Assembly: GCA_965117025.1 (NCBI GenBank)
Contig: OZ220746.1
Coordinates: forward strand, 620,001-684,000
Origin: VXPQ01 sp965117025
GTDB taxonomy: Bacteria > Bacteroidota > Rhodothermia > Rhodothermales > VXPQ01
Reading direction: 5' to 3'
DNA: 64,000 nucleotides
Part shown: piece by piece, positions 1 through 9,755 of the stretch
Layout of the letters: the number at the start of each line of letters is the position of its first letter
Numbering within the stretch: position 1 is the stretch's first letter
The notes under the pieces: model-generated
Databases searched by the model: none
Told to the model about the DNA's origin: nothing
Seen by the model: only the letters and a program-made list of their open reading frames with translations
Position numbers and translations under genes: made by a program

Positions 1-186
1 CTCCTCGATTTCCTGCTGCCATTCCTGCGCCGTACGGTCAATCTGCTGCTGTACCGTAGCGTATTCCGGCAATTGCTCCAGGATATACTCCGAATCTACA
101 TAACCCAACTTCTGCTGGGCATATACCGGAGAGACTGCAAACACCACCACAAAAAGGGAGGCTACAAAAGGATATGATGCATGCAT
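1..186 (-). CDS. skp: Skp/OmpH-family periplasmic chaperone (3' end off the window)
   Basis: Partial gene: the first 62 codons run off the window edge at position 1. The N-terminus starts MHASYPFVASLF and has a hydrophobic signal peptide ending near VYAQQ (about residue 25). It is followed by KLGYVDSEYILEQLPEY, the typical beginning of OmpH/Skp proteins, and then the glutamine/glutamate-rich start of the coiled-coil tentacle. Skp-like proteins hold unfolded outer-membrane proteins in the periplasm before the BAM complex inserts them. The gene lies 11 nt downstream of bamA on the same strand, the usual order in Bacteroidota. The only in-frame ATG is at 186. The family call rests on the N-terminus and the context; the rest of the protein is not visible. 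Confidence 0.85.
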   Translation of the reverse strand, partial: MHASYPFVASLFVVVFAVSPVYAQQKLGYVDSEYILEQLPEYATVQQQIDRTAQEWQQEIEE

Positions 187-197
187 AGCGCTGCGCT

Positions 198-2684
198 TTA
201 GAATCCTTGCCCAAGCGTAAACTGGAATCTCCACTTTCTTACACCGTCCTCCCTGGAAGAAGAAGGAAATTCGTCAAAATTATACCCGTAGGTCAACTCC
301 ACCATCCGCAATATCGGAAGGTACATGCGTATGCCAACGCCGGCGGATCGATATAGTTCTGCGGGGCTGTACAACCCGAAGCGGTCCCATGAATTGACCG
401 CATCAAGAAAAATATAGGGCTGCGCCGAGAGCTGTTCGGTCTGGATAGCAAGCACTTTTATTTCGGACATGTATTTGTTCAGAACGGCTCCTCCGACCGC
501 CTCGTCGTTAAGACGAGGACCTATCGAAGAAATAGGATAGCCGCGCATATACACAATGTCTCGTCCGAAATAGCCATAATACCCTTGTGTATCGAACGGC
601 GACCCGCCCACCACAAAGCGTTCGAAGTCCACCCGATCCCCTGTCAGCGATCCCACATATCCGAAATCGGCGCCGAACCGGACAGACAGTTTGGAGGCCA
701 GCGGGACGTTCCATTCCGTCTTGAAGCGCGTCTTGTGATACTGCACAAATCCCGGAAGCGGCGGAGCAATTTCAAGAGACAACGAAAAACTCGAGCCGCT
801 GGAGGGAAAGATCGGATGATCCAGCGAATTTCTGGAAAGACTCTGCTGGAATGTAGCGATTCGACTGACGCCTTCCGGAATCGAACGAAAGAGATTCTGG
901 TTATTGTAATGCTGATAGCGGAGGGCGCTTCCCATGCTGAACTTGTCGTCCGGCCATTGCAGGCGGCGCTCGTAGAACACGCGCGCCGAAGCCGTTTTCA
1001 AATGCCCGTCCCGCTGAAACCCGTAGCTGTAACGGGAAAATCGGCGATTGTTGCCGCCGCCGTAACTCGCATACGAAAGCGACATCCCGACCGGCGTAGG
1101 GCGCCCCCGGAACCAGGGCTCCGTATAGGAAAGCGAATAATTCTGGTAAAACGACCCGGTGGTCTGCACGGCCAGTGACAACTGCTGCCCATCGCCGGAT
1201 GGAAGGGGATCCCATGCAGACCCGTTGAACAGATTTTGCGCCGAGAAATTATTAAAACCGAACCGGAGCATAAGAATAGGCCCGAAGGAACCCCACGAGC
1301 CCGAAAGCTCCAGTTGATCACTGCTCTGTTCAACGACCGAGTAGGTCAGATCAACTGTTTTGTTCGCTTCATCAATGTCTATTCCAGGGCCGCCGCCCAG
1401 CGATTCCTGCGTGAAATAATTAAGCTGGCTAAGGCGCCGAATCGACTCCTGAATGGCGTCACGACTAAACGTCTGCCCTGGAATCGTATATAATTCCCGG
1501 CGGATGACATGCTCCTTGGTCTTGGTGTTGCCTGAAATCCCAACGTCGCCGAATTGATATACCTCTCCTTCGATGATATCGAAATGAATGTCGAGCGAAT
1601 CCCCTTCGGCGACACGTATCGTCGGATCGACATTGAACCGCATATACCCGCGATTCATGTACAGACTGGAAATATCGCTGCTGTTCTTGTTCTGGTACAG
1701 ATTCTGTTCCAGCTTCGACCGGTCGAACGCTTCTCCCTGTGCAATGCCAAGCGCATCGCCCAGAAAATCATCGGGGTAGATCGTGTTGCCCTCCCATACG
1801 ATATCACGGACAAAATACCGCGGGCCTTCCTCGATGGACAATTCGACAATCATTCCCGGCTCCTCCCCCTCCTGCACAAACACGGAATCGCTTAAAATCC
1901 GCGCATCGTAATACCCGTTATCGTTGTAGTGCCGAACGACATTGTTCAAGTCGGTTTCGTATTCGTTCCGATCGAATTTAGCCCCACTCCAGAAACGCCA
2001 CCATTTGTTTTCGTTCGTCTTCTTCATCTTGCGCTTCAGGCGAAAATCGGAAACGGCTTCGTTACCCGCAATCCGGATTTCCTCAATCTTGACTTTCTGC
2101 CCCCGGTCAATCGCAAAGTCAATCTTTAATTGCCCGTCATCGGTTTCCTCCCGCCGCACGTCCACTTGAGCAAGCAGATATCCCTTTTCGCGAAAATACT
2201 GTTTGATTTGCCGATCCGTGCGCTCAATATCAGAAGGGCGAACAGGACTTCCTTGTAATAGCGGCGCTTCCTCGCGTAAATCTTTCTGCTGTCCCTTTTT
2301 GATGCCGGAAAAGGTGTACTCTGCGAGGCGCGGCTCCTCTTTCACCTCAATGGAAAGATACACGCCGTCCCCTGAGCGGCGCTCCTCTACAATCTTGACA
2401 TCTGAAAAAAGGCCCAACCGATACACCGAGCGGACGGCATCCGCAATAGCTTCGTCACCGGGTAGCGTAACAATCTTACCCGCCGTAAGGCCGCTTGCCT
2501 GAGCAATAATGGACCGGGCGCTTTCACTGTCCGATCCCTCGACCGTAATGTCGAGAATCTCATAGGGAGCAGGGGGCGACGCATAGGGATCCGACGTATC
2601 GAAGGAACCCGTTATACCTTGCGCGCTGACCGGAACGGCCAGCAGAACACAGGATAATAGAAGAATGGAAATCCTTGCGCTCAT
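198..2684 (-). CDS. bamA: BamA, outer membrane protein assembly factor (Omp85)
   Basis: 828 residues, the usual length for a Bacteroidota BamA. A signal peptide (MSARISILLLSCVLLAVPVSAQG) is followed by about five POTRA repeats over residues 40-440, then the Omp85 surface-antigen beta barrel, ending in Phe (TLGQGF), the C-terminal signature of BAM substrates. BamA folds and inserts beta-barrel proteins in the outer membrane. The longest open frame begins with TTG six bases upstream; I chose the ATG at 2684. It is transcribed after uppS and before skp. The 147-nt gap to uppS is larger than the other gaps of this operon and holds two small inverted repeats, so a second promoter is possible. Confidence 0.97.
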   Translation of the reverse strand: MSARISILLLSCVLLAVPVSAQGITGSFDTSDPYASPPAPYEILDITVEGSDSESARSIIAQASGLTAGKIVTLPGDEAIADAVRSVYRLGLFSDVKIVEERRSGDGVYLSIEVKEEPRLAEYTFSGIKKGQQKDLREEAPLLQGSPVRPSDIERTDRQIKQYFREKGYLLAQVDVRREETDDGQLKIDFAIDRGQKVKIEEIRIAGNEAVSDFRLKRKMKKTNENKWWRFWSGAKFDRNEYETDLNNVVRHYNDNGYYDARILSDSVFVQEGEEPGMIVELSIEEGPRYFVRDIVWEGNTIYPDDFLGDALGIAQGEAFDRSKLEQNLYQNKNSSDISSLYMNRGYMRFNVDPTIRVAEGDSLDIHFDIIEGEVYQFGDVGISGNTKTKEHVIRRELYTIPGQTFSRDAIQESIRRLSQLNYFTQESLGGGPGIDIDEANKTVDLTYSVVEQSSDQLELSGSWGSFGPILMLRFGFNNFSAQNLFNGSAWDPLPSGDGQQLSLAVQTTGSFYQNYSLSYTEPWFRGRPTPVGMSLSYASYGGGNNRRFSRYSYGFQRDGHLKTASARVFYERRLQWPDDKFSMGSALRYQHYNNQNLFRSIPEGVSRIATFQQSLSRNSLDHPIFPSSGSSFSLSLEIAPPLPGFVQYHKTRFKTEWNVPLASKLSVRFGADFGYVGSLTGDRVDFERFVVGGSPFDTQGYYGYFGRDIVYMRGYPISSIGPRLNDEAVGGAVLNKYMSEIKVLAIQTEQLSAQPYIFLDAVNSWDRFGLYSPAELYRSAGVGIRMYLPILRMVELTYGYNFDEFPSSSREDGVRKWRFQFTLGQGF

Positions 2685-2744
2685 AGCCAACGGAAACAGC
2701 TACAGCCGTTTATAATGCGCCGGCTGAAAGCATTTGTATACACG

Positions 2745-2799
2745 AACCCGTCAGGAGGGTTTCCAGGGGAATCATACCGCCGCGGGACGAAAATGTCCC
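2745..2799. promoter_or_regulatory. Two small hairpins in the uppS-bamA spacer
   Basis: AACCC (2745-2749) pairs with GGGTT (2757-2761), and GGGAC (2784-2788) pairs with GTCCC (2795-2799) across a GAAAAT loop. Both stems are only 5 bp and no T-run follows on the minus strand, so a terminator is unlikely. On the minus strand a TTATAA sequence lies between these hairpins and the bamA start and could be a -10 box. This is a weak call that only marks the spacer as a place where bamA-skp could be regulated separately. Confidence 0.25.
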
Positions 2800-2831
2800 T
2801 TGCCGGCACGCCCTCCCTTCTCATAACGAAC

Positions 2832-3614
2832 TTATTCGCCCGTTAGTATCCGCCCAAAGCGCCGTTCCCGGTCCTGGTAATCCCGGATGGCCTCGTACAG
2901 TGCATGTTGACGAAAGGCCGGCCAGTAGCAATCGGTGATGTACAACTCCGTATAGGCCAACTGCCATAACAGAAAATTCGATATCCGGAATTCGCCGCCG
3001 GTGCGAATAAGCAAATCAGGATCCGGCATATGCGAGGTCATCAGCACGGTTTCAAAAAGCTCCTCGTCAATGTCCTCGGGCTGCAGGACGCCGGCTCGTA
3101 CACGCTCCGCCATTTTCTGTGCGGCACGCACGATCTCAAGCCGCCCACTGTACGATACAGCGATGGTGAGGGTCATACGGTCATTGTCACGCGTCTCCTC
3201 CATCGCCTCATGGAGCCCACGGCGTACTTCTTCGGGCATCATGGACAAATCACCCACAGCCAGCAGGCGAATGTTGTTCCTGTCCAGTGTTCTGGTTTCG
3301 TGGCGAATAGTGCTTAGAAGCAGCCTCATCAGGGCCCGAACCTCCGAAGAAGGACGATCCCAGTTCTCATGGCTGAAGGTGTACAGTGTGAGATAATCCA
3401 CCCCTAATCGGGCGCACGCTTCCGTAATCTCGCGTACGGAAGCGACCCCTGCACGGTGCCCCGCCACACGACGCTTGCCCTGTTCGCGCGCCCAGCGCCC
3501 ATTGCCGTCCATAATCATGGCAATGTGGGAGGGGATCTCCCCGCGGCGCTTCAATGCTTCCTGCAACGCAGCGTCGTCATCCGCACGTATATCCCTGTTG
3601 GCCGTGACCTTCAC
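2832..3614 (-). CDS. uppS: Isoprenyl transferase (undecaprenyl diphosphate synthase)
   Basis: 260 residues. The catalytic motif MDGNGRWA lies at residues 35-42 with the essential Asp at 36. It is followed by the family blocks GHRAGVASVREI and LTLYTFSHENWDRP, and near the C-terminus DLLIRTGGEFRISNFLLWQLAYTE (given here only as family blocks). The enzyme condenses isopentenyl units onto farnesyl diphosphate to make the C55 carrier for peptidoglycan and other wall polymers. The start is GTG at 3614, 14 nt after the rseP stop, so the two are probably co-transcribed. With dxr upstream the operon has two isoprenoid steps. No oddities. Confidence 0.97.
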   Translation of the reverse strand: MKVTANRDIRADDDAALQEALKRRGEIPSHIAMIMDGNGRWAREQGKRRVAGHRAGVASVREITEACARLGVDYLTLYTFSHENWDRPSSEVRALMRLLLSTIRHETRTLDRNNIRLLAVGDLSMMPEEVRRGLHEAMEETRDNDRMTLTIAVSYSGRLEIVRAAQKMAERVRAGVLQPEDIDEELFETVLMTSHMPDPDLLIRTGGEFRISNFLLWQLAYTELYITDCYWPAFRQHALYEAIRDYQDRERRFGRILTGE

Positions 3615-3628
3615 CGTCGAAAAAGGCG

Positions 3629-5023
3629 CTATAGACGCAAAATGTCATTAAAGACAAGGAATACCATGAAAGCAAGCAGCAGAAACATACCTACCTGCTG
3701 TGTAATCATGCGAAATCGCAAGGACGGTTCCCTCCGAATAATCCCTTCATACATCAGGAAGACCAGGTGGCCCCCGTCGAGCGCCGGAATGGGCAGAATG
3801 TTGATAATGGCCAGTGTAATGGAAAGCATGGCTACAATGTCCCAAAAGAGCGCAGCACCGACTTCGGTAGCCTGATTGATAACCTGTGCGATCATGATCG
3901 GCCCTCCGAGGTTTTCCCGAAGATTCTCCCGACCCGTGAAAATGCGCCCCAGGCTCAGAACAATAACCCGCGTGTTGCTCCAGGTATCGCCAATCCCTGC
4001 GCCCAGCGCTTCGAATAGCGAAAAACGGCGCTGGACGGCGCCAAATTCCTGCGCCAGAATATCCGCACCGGGTCTATACACACCGAGGAGGTACCCTTCT
4101 TCCCGCAGCGCAGGCGCCACCAGTGCTTCGTAAACGGGGAGCGCATCCACCCCGGTGGAATCAGGCCGTTGCCAGCGTACAATCACCGGATTTCCCTCCG
4201 TACGCCGTATGTATTCCGTCATTTCCGCCCAAAAGCGAATTTCGTCGCCTGCTATGGAAACAATACGGTCCCCGGCCTGCAAGCCGATAGAGTCGGCCGG
4301 CGTATCCTGCATGACAGCGCCAATCACAGCCGGCGCAATATAAACCCCCAAACGCGGCCCCCGGCGGTTGAGCTGCGTGAAAATGTCTTCCGGGCCGCGG
4401 ACAAGCAGGGTGTCCCTCCCTCTGAGCACCGTGACGGTGAAAGGGTCTGCAACCAAAGACTCAATGCTTTCAAAATCTTCGTAGCGTTCCAGTGGCTCGC
4501 CGTTGACGGCCAGCAGGCGGTCTCCCGTACGCAGCCCCATGTCGTAGGCAATAGACGTATCGGCAACAAAAACCGCATCGATATTTTCCGCCGGGATGTT
4601 TGTCTCTCCGTAAGAAAGCCGGAGCCCCGTGAAAATCACAAACGCCAGCAGCATATTGAAAACCACGCCGGCGGAAATAACGATCATCCGCTGCCAAACG
4701 GGTTTCGAACGAAACTCCCACGATTCCGGCGCCTTATCGAGACGATCGGTATCCAGGCTCTCATCCACCATACCCGCTATCTTTACGTATCCGCCAAGAG
4801 GTGTGGCGCCGATGACGTACTCTGTTTCCCCAACCTGTTTTTTGAAAATTTTGGGAGGGAATCCGATGGAAAACCGGTCCACGCGCATCCCGAACAGTTT
4901 GGCGAAAAGGAAATGCCCCATCTCGTGTACGAAGACGAGCAGGGTGATAGCGAGAAGAAACGGAAGAACGTACGACAGGAGGATTCCGGGAATCATCCGG
5001 AAAATCTCGACAATCATCTCCAT
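3629..5023 (-). CDS. rseP: Site-2 metalloprotease RseP/YaeL
   Basis: 464 residues with four expected membrane segments. The zinc motif HEMGH is at residues 33-37 in the first transmembrane helix. The second metal-ligand block, PALDGGH, is near residue 416. Two PDZ domains lie between them (GLRTGDRLLAVNGEPL and GLQAGDRIVSIAGDEI). Family members cleave membrane-spanning anti-sigma factors and leftover signal peptides in the inner membrane. It sits between dxr and uppS in the same orientation, as in many Gram-negative bacteria. The ATG at 5023 gives a normal N-terminus. Confidence 0.96.
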   Translation of the reverse strand: MEMIVEIFRMIPGILLSYVLPFLLAITLLVFVHEMGHFLFAKLFGMRVDRFSIGFPPKIFKKQVGETEYVIGATPLGGYVKIAGMVDESLDTDRLDKAPESWEFRSKPVWQRMIVISAGVVFNMLLAFVIFTGLRLSYGETNIPAENIDAVFVADTSIAYDMGLRTGDRLLAVNGEPLERYEDFESIESLVADPFTVTVLRGRDTLLVRGPEDIFTQLNRRGPRLGVYIAPAVIGAVMQDTPADSIGLQAGDRIVSIAGDEIRFWAEMTEYIRRTEGNPVIVRWQRPDSTGVDALPVYEALVAPALREEGYLLGVYRPGADILAQEFGAVQRRFSLFEALGAGIGDTWSNTRVIVLSLGRIFTGRENLRENLGGPIMIAQVINQATEVGAALFWDIVAMLSITLAIINILPIPALDGGHLVFLMYEGIIRREPSLRFRMITQQVGMFLLLAFMVFLVFNDILRL

Positions 5024-5137
5024 TGATCGCGATGTGCTGTGAAGCGCCCGGAATCAGACAGGTCCGGCGCGCTGTGCAAGAGGCCAATCCGCGCAGTTCG
5101 AGCCGAACGAAGCGCAGGGCAATATAAAAGAGTTATG

Positions 5138-6349
5138 TTATATAGGAATTGCCCGGACATGTTCCTGTACGACTCGCCGGGCTTCGGCATCGCAGGCAAT
5201 GAGATCTTCCAGTTCCGGATGCTTTTGAACCGGCACCCTGCCAAGTGCATGATCAATGGCGTCGGGAATATCCGTAAAGCGGATCTTTTCCGCCAGGAAA
5301 AGATCAACCGCCTGCTCGTTCGCGGCGTTCAGAATCGCAGGCGTCGCCCCTCCAGCCTCAAGCGCCTGGTACGCCAGGTCAAGGCATGGGAATTTGGCGC
5401 GGTCGGGTGGTTCGAAGTGCAAATGCATGGTCCCCGCCCAGTCAAGACGTTCGTGCGATGCGGGCCAGCGCTCCGGATAGCTGAGCGCATACTGAATCGG
5501 CACACGCATATCGGGCAGGCCCAGTTGCGCCTTGGCGGATCCATCTGCGAAAGCAACAAAGGAATGCACAACGGATTGGGGGTGCACCAGTATTGAGATG
5601 CGGTTTGCCGGGATATCGAAAAGCCAACGAGCCTCCACCACTTCCAGCCCCTTGTTCATCATGGTAGCCGAATCGATCGTAATCTTTGCCCCCATCGACC
5701 AGTTCGGGTGCGCCAGCGCCTCCTCCCGTGTAATATTCTCGAATGTTTCCGCCGGACGGGCCCGGAAAGGGCCTCCCGATGCAGTCAGAATAAGGGATTC
5801 GACGCTATTCGCAGGTTCCCCGGCAAGGCATTGAAAAATAGCGGAGTGCTCGCTGTCAACGGGCACAAGCGTCCCCTGGTGTTCTTTCAGGAGATGAGTG
5901 ACCAGTTGTCCGGCGACGACCAGTGTTTCCTTGTTCGCCAGCGCAACTTTCTTGCCGGCCCGGACGGCTGCGATCACCGACTCGAGTCCGGCGAACCCTA
6001 CGAGCGCCGCCATGACCGTATTCACCCCGTCGAGTGCAGCCGCTTCGCAAAGCCCCTCCCGCCCCGCCAGCACGCGGATGCCCAACGGTTTGAGCGCCTG
6101 TTCGACCTGTTTCCGTCGGCCGGCGTCACCCATGACCACGCACTCGGGCAAAAATTCCCGGGCCTGAGTAATTAAAAGGTCGGCATTCGTACCGGCAGTC
6201 AGGGCACAGACATCAAAGCGATCCGGAAAAAGACGTACGATATCCAGCGTTTGCGTGCCAATGGAACCGGTCGAACCCAATACACTGAGCCGCTTGACAT
6301 CTGCCCCCCGGTTTGCCGGTTCCTGATTTTTTGCACGCTTCGTGCGCAT
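5138..6349 (-). CDS. dxr: 1-deoxy-D-xylulose 5-phosphate reductoisomerase
   Basis: 403 residues from the chosen start. The NADPH-binding loop GSTGSIG is at residues 25-31. Other family blocks are VALANKETLVVAG, VPVDSEHSAIFQ, and LTASGGPF followed by HPNWSMGAKITIDSATMMNKGLE. The enzyme makes 2-C-methyl-erythritol 4-phosphate, the first committed step of the non-mevalonate pathway. The longest frame starts at 6436, but the family N-terminus begins just before KRLSVLGSTG, so I took the ATG at 6349. That also leaves room for the promoter of the divergent gene starting at 6509. It is the first gene of the dxr-rseP-uppS-bamA-skp run. Confidence 0.96.
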   Translation of the reverse strand: MRTKRAKNQEPANRGADVKRLSVLGSTGSIGTQTLDIVRLFPDRFDVCALTAGTNADLLITQAREFLPECVVMGDAGRRKQVEQALKPLGIRVLAGREGLCEAAALDGVNTVMAALVGFAGLESVIAAVRAGKKVALANKETLVVAGQLVTHLLKEHQGTLVPVDSEHSAIFQCLAGEPANSVESLILTASGGPFRARPAETFENITREEALAHPNWSMGAKITIDSATMMNKGLEVVEARWLFDIPANRISILVHPQSVVHSFVAFADGSAKAQLGLPDMRVPIQYALSYPERWPASHERLDWAGTMHLHFEPPDRAKFPCLDLAYQALEAGGATPAILNAANEQAVDLFLAEKIRFTDIPDAIDHALGRVPVQKHPELEDLIACDAEARRVVQEHVRAIPI

Positions 6350-6508
6350 GTAACTCTGACGGATTGGTCCGTTATTGCGTATCTCGCTGACAAAAATCCG
6401 CTGTCCGGCGACAGCAACGACCATGGCATGAAACATACCGCGCAGGAGTGCAATATCAAAAGGTGGTCAGATCCGAGTTTCCCGCACCTTCGCTCTGCGG
6501 ATACCCAA

Positions 6509-8386
6509 ATGAAACGAACGTTCCTGCCGATCCGGTCATGGGTCGGCGCCGTGGTACTTACCGCTCTGATATGGGCGCCGGCTGTGGATGCGACGGGGCA
6601 ACAGCAGGAAAACCCTCAAATTGTCCGATTCCGTCTGGCCGACACGTTCCTGCGCTCGGGACAATTTGATCAGGCCATCGGCTTGCTGGAAGATCTCTAT
6701 GCGGAAGCGCCCCGGAACGATGCATTCTACGAAAAGCTGAAAGAAGCGTACGAGAATGTAAAGCGCTATGAGGAAGCTGCTGCACTGGTGAGAGCGCGGC
6801 TGAGGTATGCGCGGTCTGCGGCGCTTCTTTCGGATCTTGCGCACATCCGCTATTTGCAAGGGAACGAGAAGGATGCCCACGCCACGTGGCAAGAAGCTGT
6901 GGAAACAGCTCCAACCGACCCGAACACCTATCGCGTCGTCTACCGCTCCCTCCTTGGTGCACGGCAGTTCGAACACGCTGTCTCGTTGCTCGAACAGGCG
7001 CGTTCAGCGACTGGGCAACCCGCTCTGTTTCGAGTGGAACTGGCCTATCTGTGCAGCATTTCGGGACTGCACGAAAAAGCCGTGCAGGAATACCTCGCCC
7101 TCCTGAAAGAGAATGACCAGCATCTCAACTTCGTGCGTTCACGTCTGGGGTCTTTTCTGGCAGAGGAAGAAGCGCTGGCGGCAAGCCTCGCGGTAGTTCA
7201 GGACGCCGTCCGCACGGATCCGTTATACCGGGCATGGCGCGAATTGCTGGGATGGTTGTACATAGAAGCGGAAGACTTCGGAAACGCTCTTGGGGAATAC
7301 CGGGCAGTGGATGGGCTGGAAAGCGGACAAGGTCATATGCTGTTCGAATTTGCCCACACGGCCGCCGACGCAGGAGCCTGGAATAAAGCTTCAGAGGCAT
7401 ACCGGGAAGTACTGGCGAGGTATCCGGATGCGCCGGCGGCGCCCCGAACGCTCGCTGCATTCGGAGCAATGCATATGCGCTGGGCAGCAGAAATCGGCGA
7501 ACGCACTTTCGACGAAAGCGGCAATCGAATCAGCGCACCGCACTACGATGAAGCACTCGCGGCATACCAGACCTTCCTGCAGCAATATCCAAACCACGAA
7601 CTGTATCCGGATGTGCTGCACCGCATAGGGCGGTTACAACAGGATATTTTTCTTGATACAGGTTCTGCCGAGTCGATCTTCCTGCAAGTCATTTCCACCT
7701 TTCCGAATACCCGGGCTGCCGATCAGGCAGCCTTCGATCTGGCCGGTATCGCGATCATACATGGCCAACTCGACGATGCCCGGCTTCGTTTCGGTCGGCT
7801 TATCGAGCAACTCAGAACAGGATATCTTGTCGAACAGGCTCGCTTCAGGCTGGCCGGTATTCACATGTTCGCCGGGGAATTCGACGCAGCGCAGTCACTG
7901 GTCGATATTATCGATGCACACACCTCGACAGACGTTTCGAACGACGCTATTGCATTGAAAATACTGCTGCTTGAAAATCGTGGCCCCGACTCACTCGACA
8001 TGCCGCTCAGGCGGTATGCAGGCGCCCTGTTCGCCCGGGAACAACGTCGTCCCCTCGCTGCCCTTGATTCAGTGGACGCGCTGCTTTCCATGTACCCAAG
8101 TCATGCGCTTGCCGACGAAGCCCGCTTTCTGCGCGGGGAAATCCTGCTTGCCGTCGGACGAAGACAGGAAGCCTATGCAACCTTTGCGGAAATCCCCCTG
8201 ATGTATCCGGCAAGCTTCCTGGCGGATCGGGCGCTTTTTGAAGCAGCCGGGGTATTGTCTCGCGAATCGGATAAAAAAGAAGAAGCCATCGCTGCGTACC
8301 GGCGTCTGCTGTCCGAATATCCGGGTTCCCTGTTTGCAGACAAGGCCCGCGATCATATACGTCGTCTCCGCGGCGACGGCGTATAA
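6509..8386 (+). CDS. Secreted tetratricopeptide-repeat protein
   Basis: 625 residues from the ATG at 6509, where a signal peptide begins (MKRTFLPIRSWVGAVVLTALIWAPAVDATG). The longer frame from 6251 runs antisense through dxr and is not credible as a start. The mature part is a string of helical TPR units, for example FRLADTFLRSGQFDQAIGLL near the start, and ends with AAYRRLLSEYPGSLFADKARDHI, the pattern of the last repeats in YbgF/BamD-like proteins. A periplasmic or outer-membrane-facing scaffold role is likely, but no partner can be named. The next gene (8424) follows after 37 nt on the same strand, so co-transcription is likely. Confidence 0.85.
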   Translation: MKRTFLPIRSWVGAVVLTALIWAPAVDATGQQQENPQIVRFRLADTFLRSGQFDQAIGLLEDLYAEAPRNDAFYEKLKEAYENVKRYEEAAALVRARLRYARSAALLSDLAHIRYLQGNEKDAHATWQEAVETAPTDPNTYRVVYRSLLGARQFEHAVSLLEQARSATGQPALFRVELAYLCSISGLHEKAVQEYLALLKENDQHLNFVRSRLGSFLAEEEALAASLAVVQDAVRTDPLYRAWRELLGWLYIEAEDFGNALGEYRAVDGLESGQGHMLFEFAHTAADAGAWNKASEAYREVLARYPDAPAAPRTLAAFGAMHMRWAAEIGERTFDESGNRISAPHYDEALAAYQTFLQQYPNHELYPDVLHRIGRLQQDIFLDTGSAESIFLQVISTFPNTRAADQAAFDLAGIAIIHGQLDDARLRFGRLIEQLRTGYLVEQARFRLAGIHMFAGEFDAAQSLVDIIDAHTSTDVSNDAIALKILLLENRGPDSLDMPLRRYAGALFAREQRRPLAALDSVDALLSMYPSHALADEARFLRGEILLAVGRRQEAYATFAEIPLMYPASFLADRALFEAAGVLSRESDKKEEAIAAYRRLLSEYPGSLFADKARDHIRRLRGDGV

Positions 8387-8423
8387 AGCAGCCTGGAGCC
8401 CGCAGCAACATCCCGAAAAAACG

Positions 8424-9698
8424 ATGTCCCTCCGAAGCATTCGCTTTCTTTTTCTGGCAACGGTCCTGTCGCTCGCCACGCTATCTGCAAAAGCACAGGA
8501 TATCCTGATTCCTATGGATATCCGACAGTCCAATCACCTGAAGGCGTACGGAATCGTATTCTGGCTGCTCGAACAGGATGAAACGGTGGACTGGCTGTTA
8601 AACTACCGGGGAGGCTCGTTCCTCACCAGCGGGTTCAATGGCCTTGAACAGGAATTGCAGGTGCGTGGCGTGTATTTCGAACGTATCGACACGGGCGCGT
8701 CCGCCCGCATCATTGCAGAGGTGGAAAGCGAAGAACATAACACGGCCATCGTACGACTGGAGACAGCACCGAACATTGCTGTATACGCTCCGGAACAAAC
8801 CCTTCCGTGGGACGACGCCGTACTGCTTGCGCTCGAATATGCCGAGGTAACATACGACATTCTGTACGACGACAAGATTCTCGAGGGGCATCTCCGCGAA
8901 TACGACTGGCTACACCTTCATCACGAAGATTTCACAGGACAGTACGGCAAATTTCTGCAGTACCGGAATATACCCTGGTATATCGAACAACAGCGCGACA
9001 CCGAGCAAATGGCCGCGCGGTTCGGGTTTCGCAAGGCAAGCCACCTGAAACTGGAAGTAGCCCGAACCATCAAGGAATATGTAGGGCAAGGAGGATTCCT
9101 GTTTGCCATGTGCTCCGGCACCGATACCTACGACATTGCGCTGGCTGCTCATCGAACCGATATCGTCCCGGCGGAGTATGACGGCGACCCGGTGGACCCT
9201 GACGCATTGTCGCACCTCGATTTCGACATGACGCTTGCCTTCGAAAACTTCACTCCCGTCTTTCATCCCGCCGAGTACGAACACGCGAATATTGATTCCG
9301 GGCCTCCTCCTCCCGCGCTGCGTAATCAGGCTATTGACTATTTCACACTGTTTGAATTCAGTGCAAAATGGGATCCGGTACCCACCATGTTAACGCAGAA
9401 TCATGTGGCGACGCTCAAGGGGTTTATTGGACAAACAACCAATTTCCGCAAGACATTCGTCAAACCATCGGTTGTCGTGCTTGCGGAAGCGCCGAACAGA
9501 GATGAGGTCAAATACCTGCACGGAAATTTTGGAGAAGGCACTTTCACGTTCTATGCCGGGCACGACCCCGAAGATTATCAGCATTACGTAGGCGATCCTC
9601 CTACTGATTTGGATCTGCACAAAAACTCACCGGGCTACCGCCTCATTCTGAACAATATTCTCTTCCCCGCGGCGAAGAAGAAAAAACAAAAAACCTGA
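8424..9698 (+). CDS. Secreted 'asparagine synthetase B-like' protein of unknown function
   Basis: 424 residues from the ATG at 8424. A signal peptide ends near AKAQD (residue 26). The mature start, ILIPMDIRQSNHLKAYGI, and the end, LFPAAKKKKQKT, match a Bacteroidota family that databases often call 'asparagine synthetase B'. I see no N-terminal Cys nucleophile or ATP-pyrophosphatase motif, so that name is very probably wrong. Internal blocks include WLHLHHEDFTGQYGKF (162-177), FLFAMCSGTDTYDIAL (Cys230) and TFYAGHDPEDYQH. The Gly-rich turn with a Cys at 230 recalls ThuA or class I glutamine amidotransferase-like folds, but this is inference. It follows the TPR gene in the same direction. Confidence 0.75.
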   Translation: MSLRSIRFLFLATVLSLATLSAKAQDILIPMDIRQSNHLKAYGIVFWLLEQDETVDWLLNYRGGSFLTSGFNGLEQELQVRGVYFERIDTGASARIIAEVESEEHNTAIVRLETAPNIAVYAPEQTLPWDDAVLLALEYAEVTYDILYDDKILEGHLREYDWLHLHHEDFTGQYGKFLQYRNIPWYIEQQRDTEQMAARFGFRKASHLKLEVARTIKEYVGQGGFLFAMCSGTDTYDIALAAHRTDIVPAEYDGDPVDPDALSHLDFDMTLAFENFTPVFHPAEYEHANIDSGPPPPALRNQAIDYFTLFEFSAKWDPVPTMLTQNHVATLKGFIGQTTNFRKTFVKPSVVVLAEAPNRDEVKYLHGNFGEGTFTFYAGHDPEDYQHYVGDPPTDLDLHKNSPGYRLILNNILFPAAKKKKQKT

Positions 9699-9755
9699 CC
9701 GCTATATCCGTTGGTCGTGTCCTTCACACACTCTTTTCTCAACGACAGCGCCGCC

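Noticed and set aside
6251..6508. N-terminal extension of the TPR gene
   Set aside because: It lies antisense inside dxr and its regulatory gap; a signal peptide begins exactly at the ATG at 6509.
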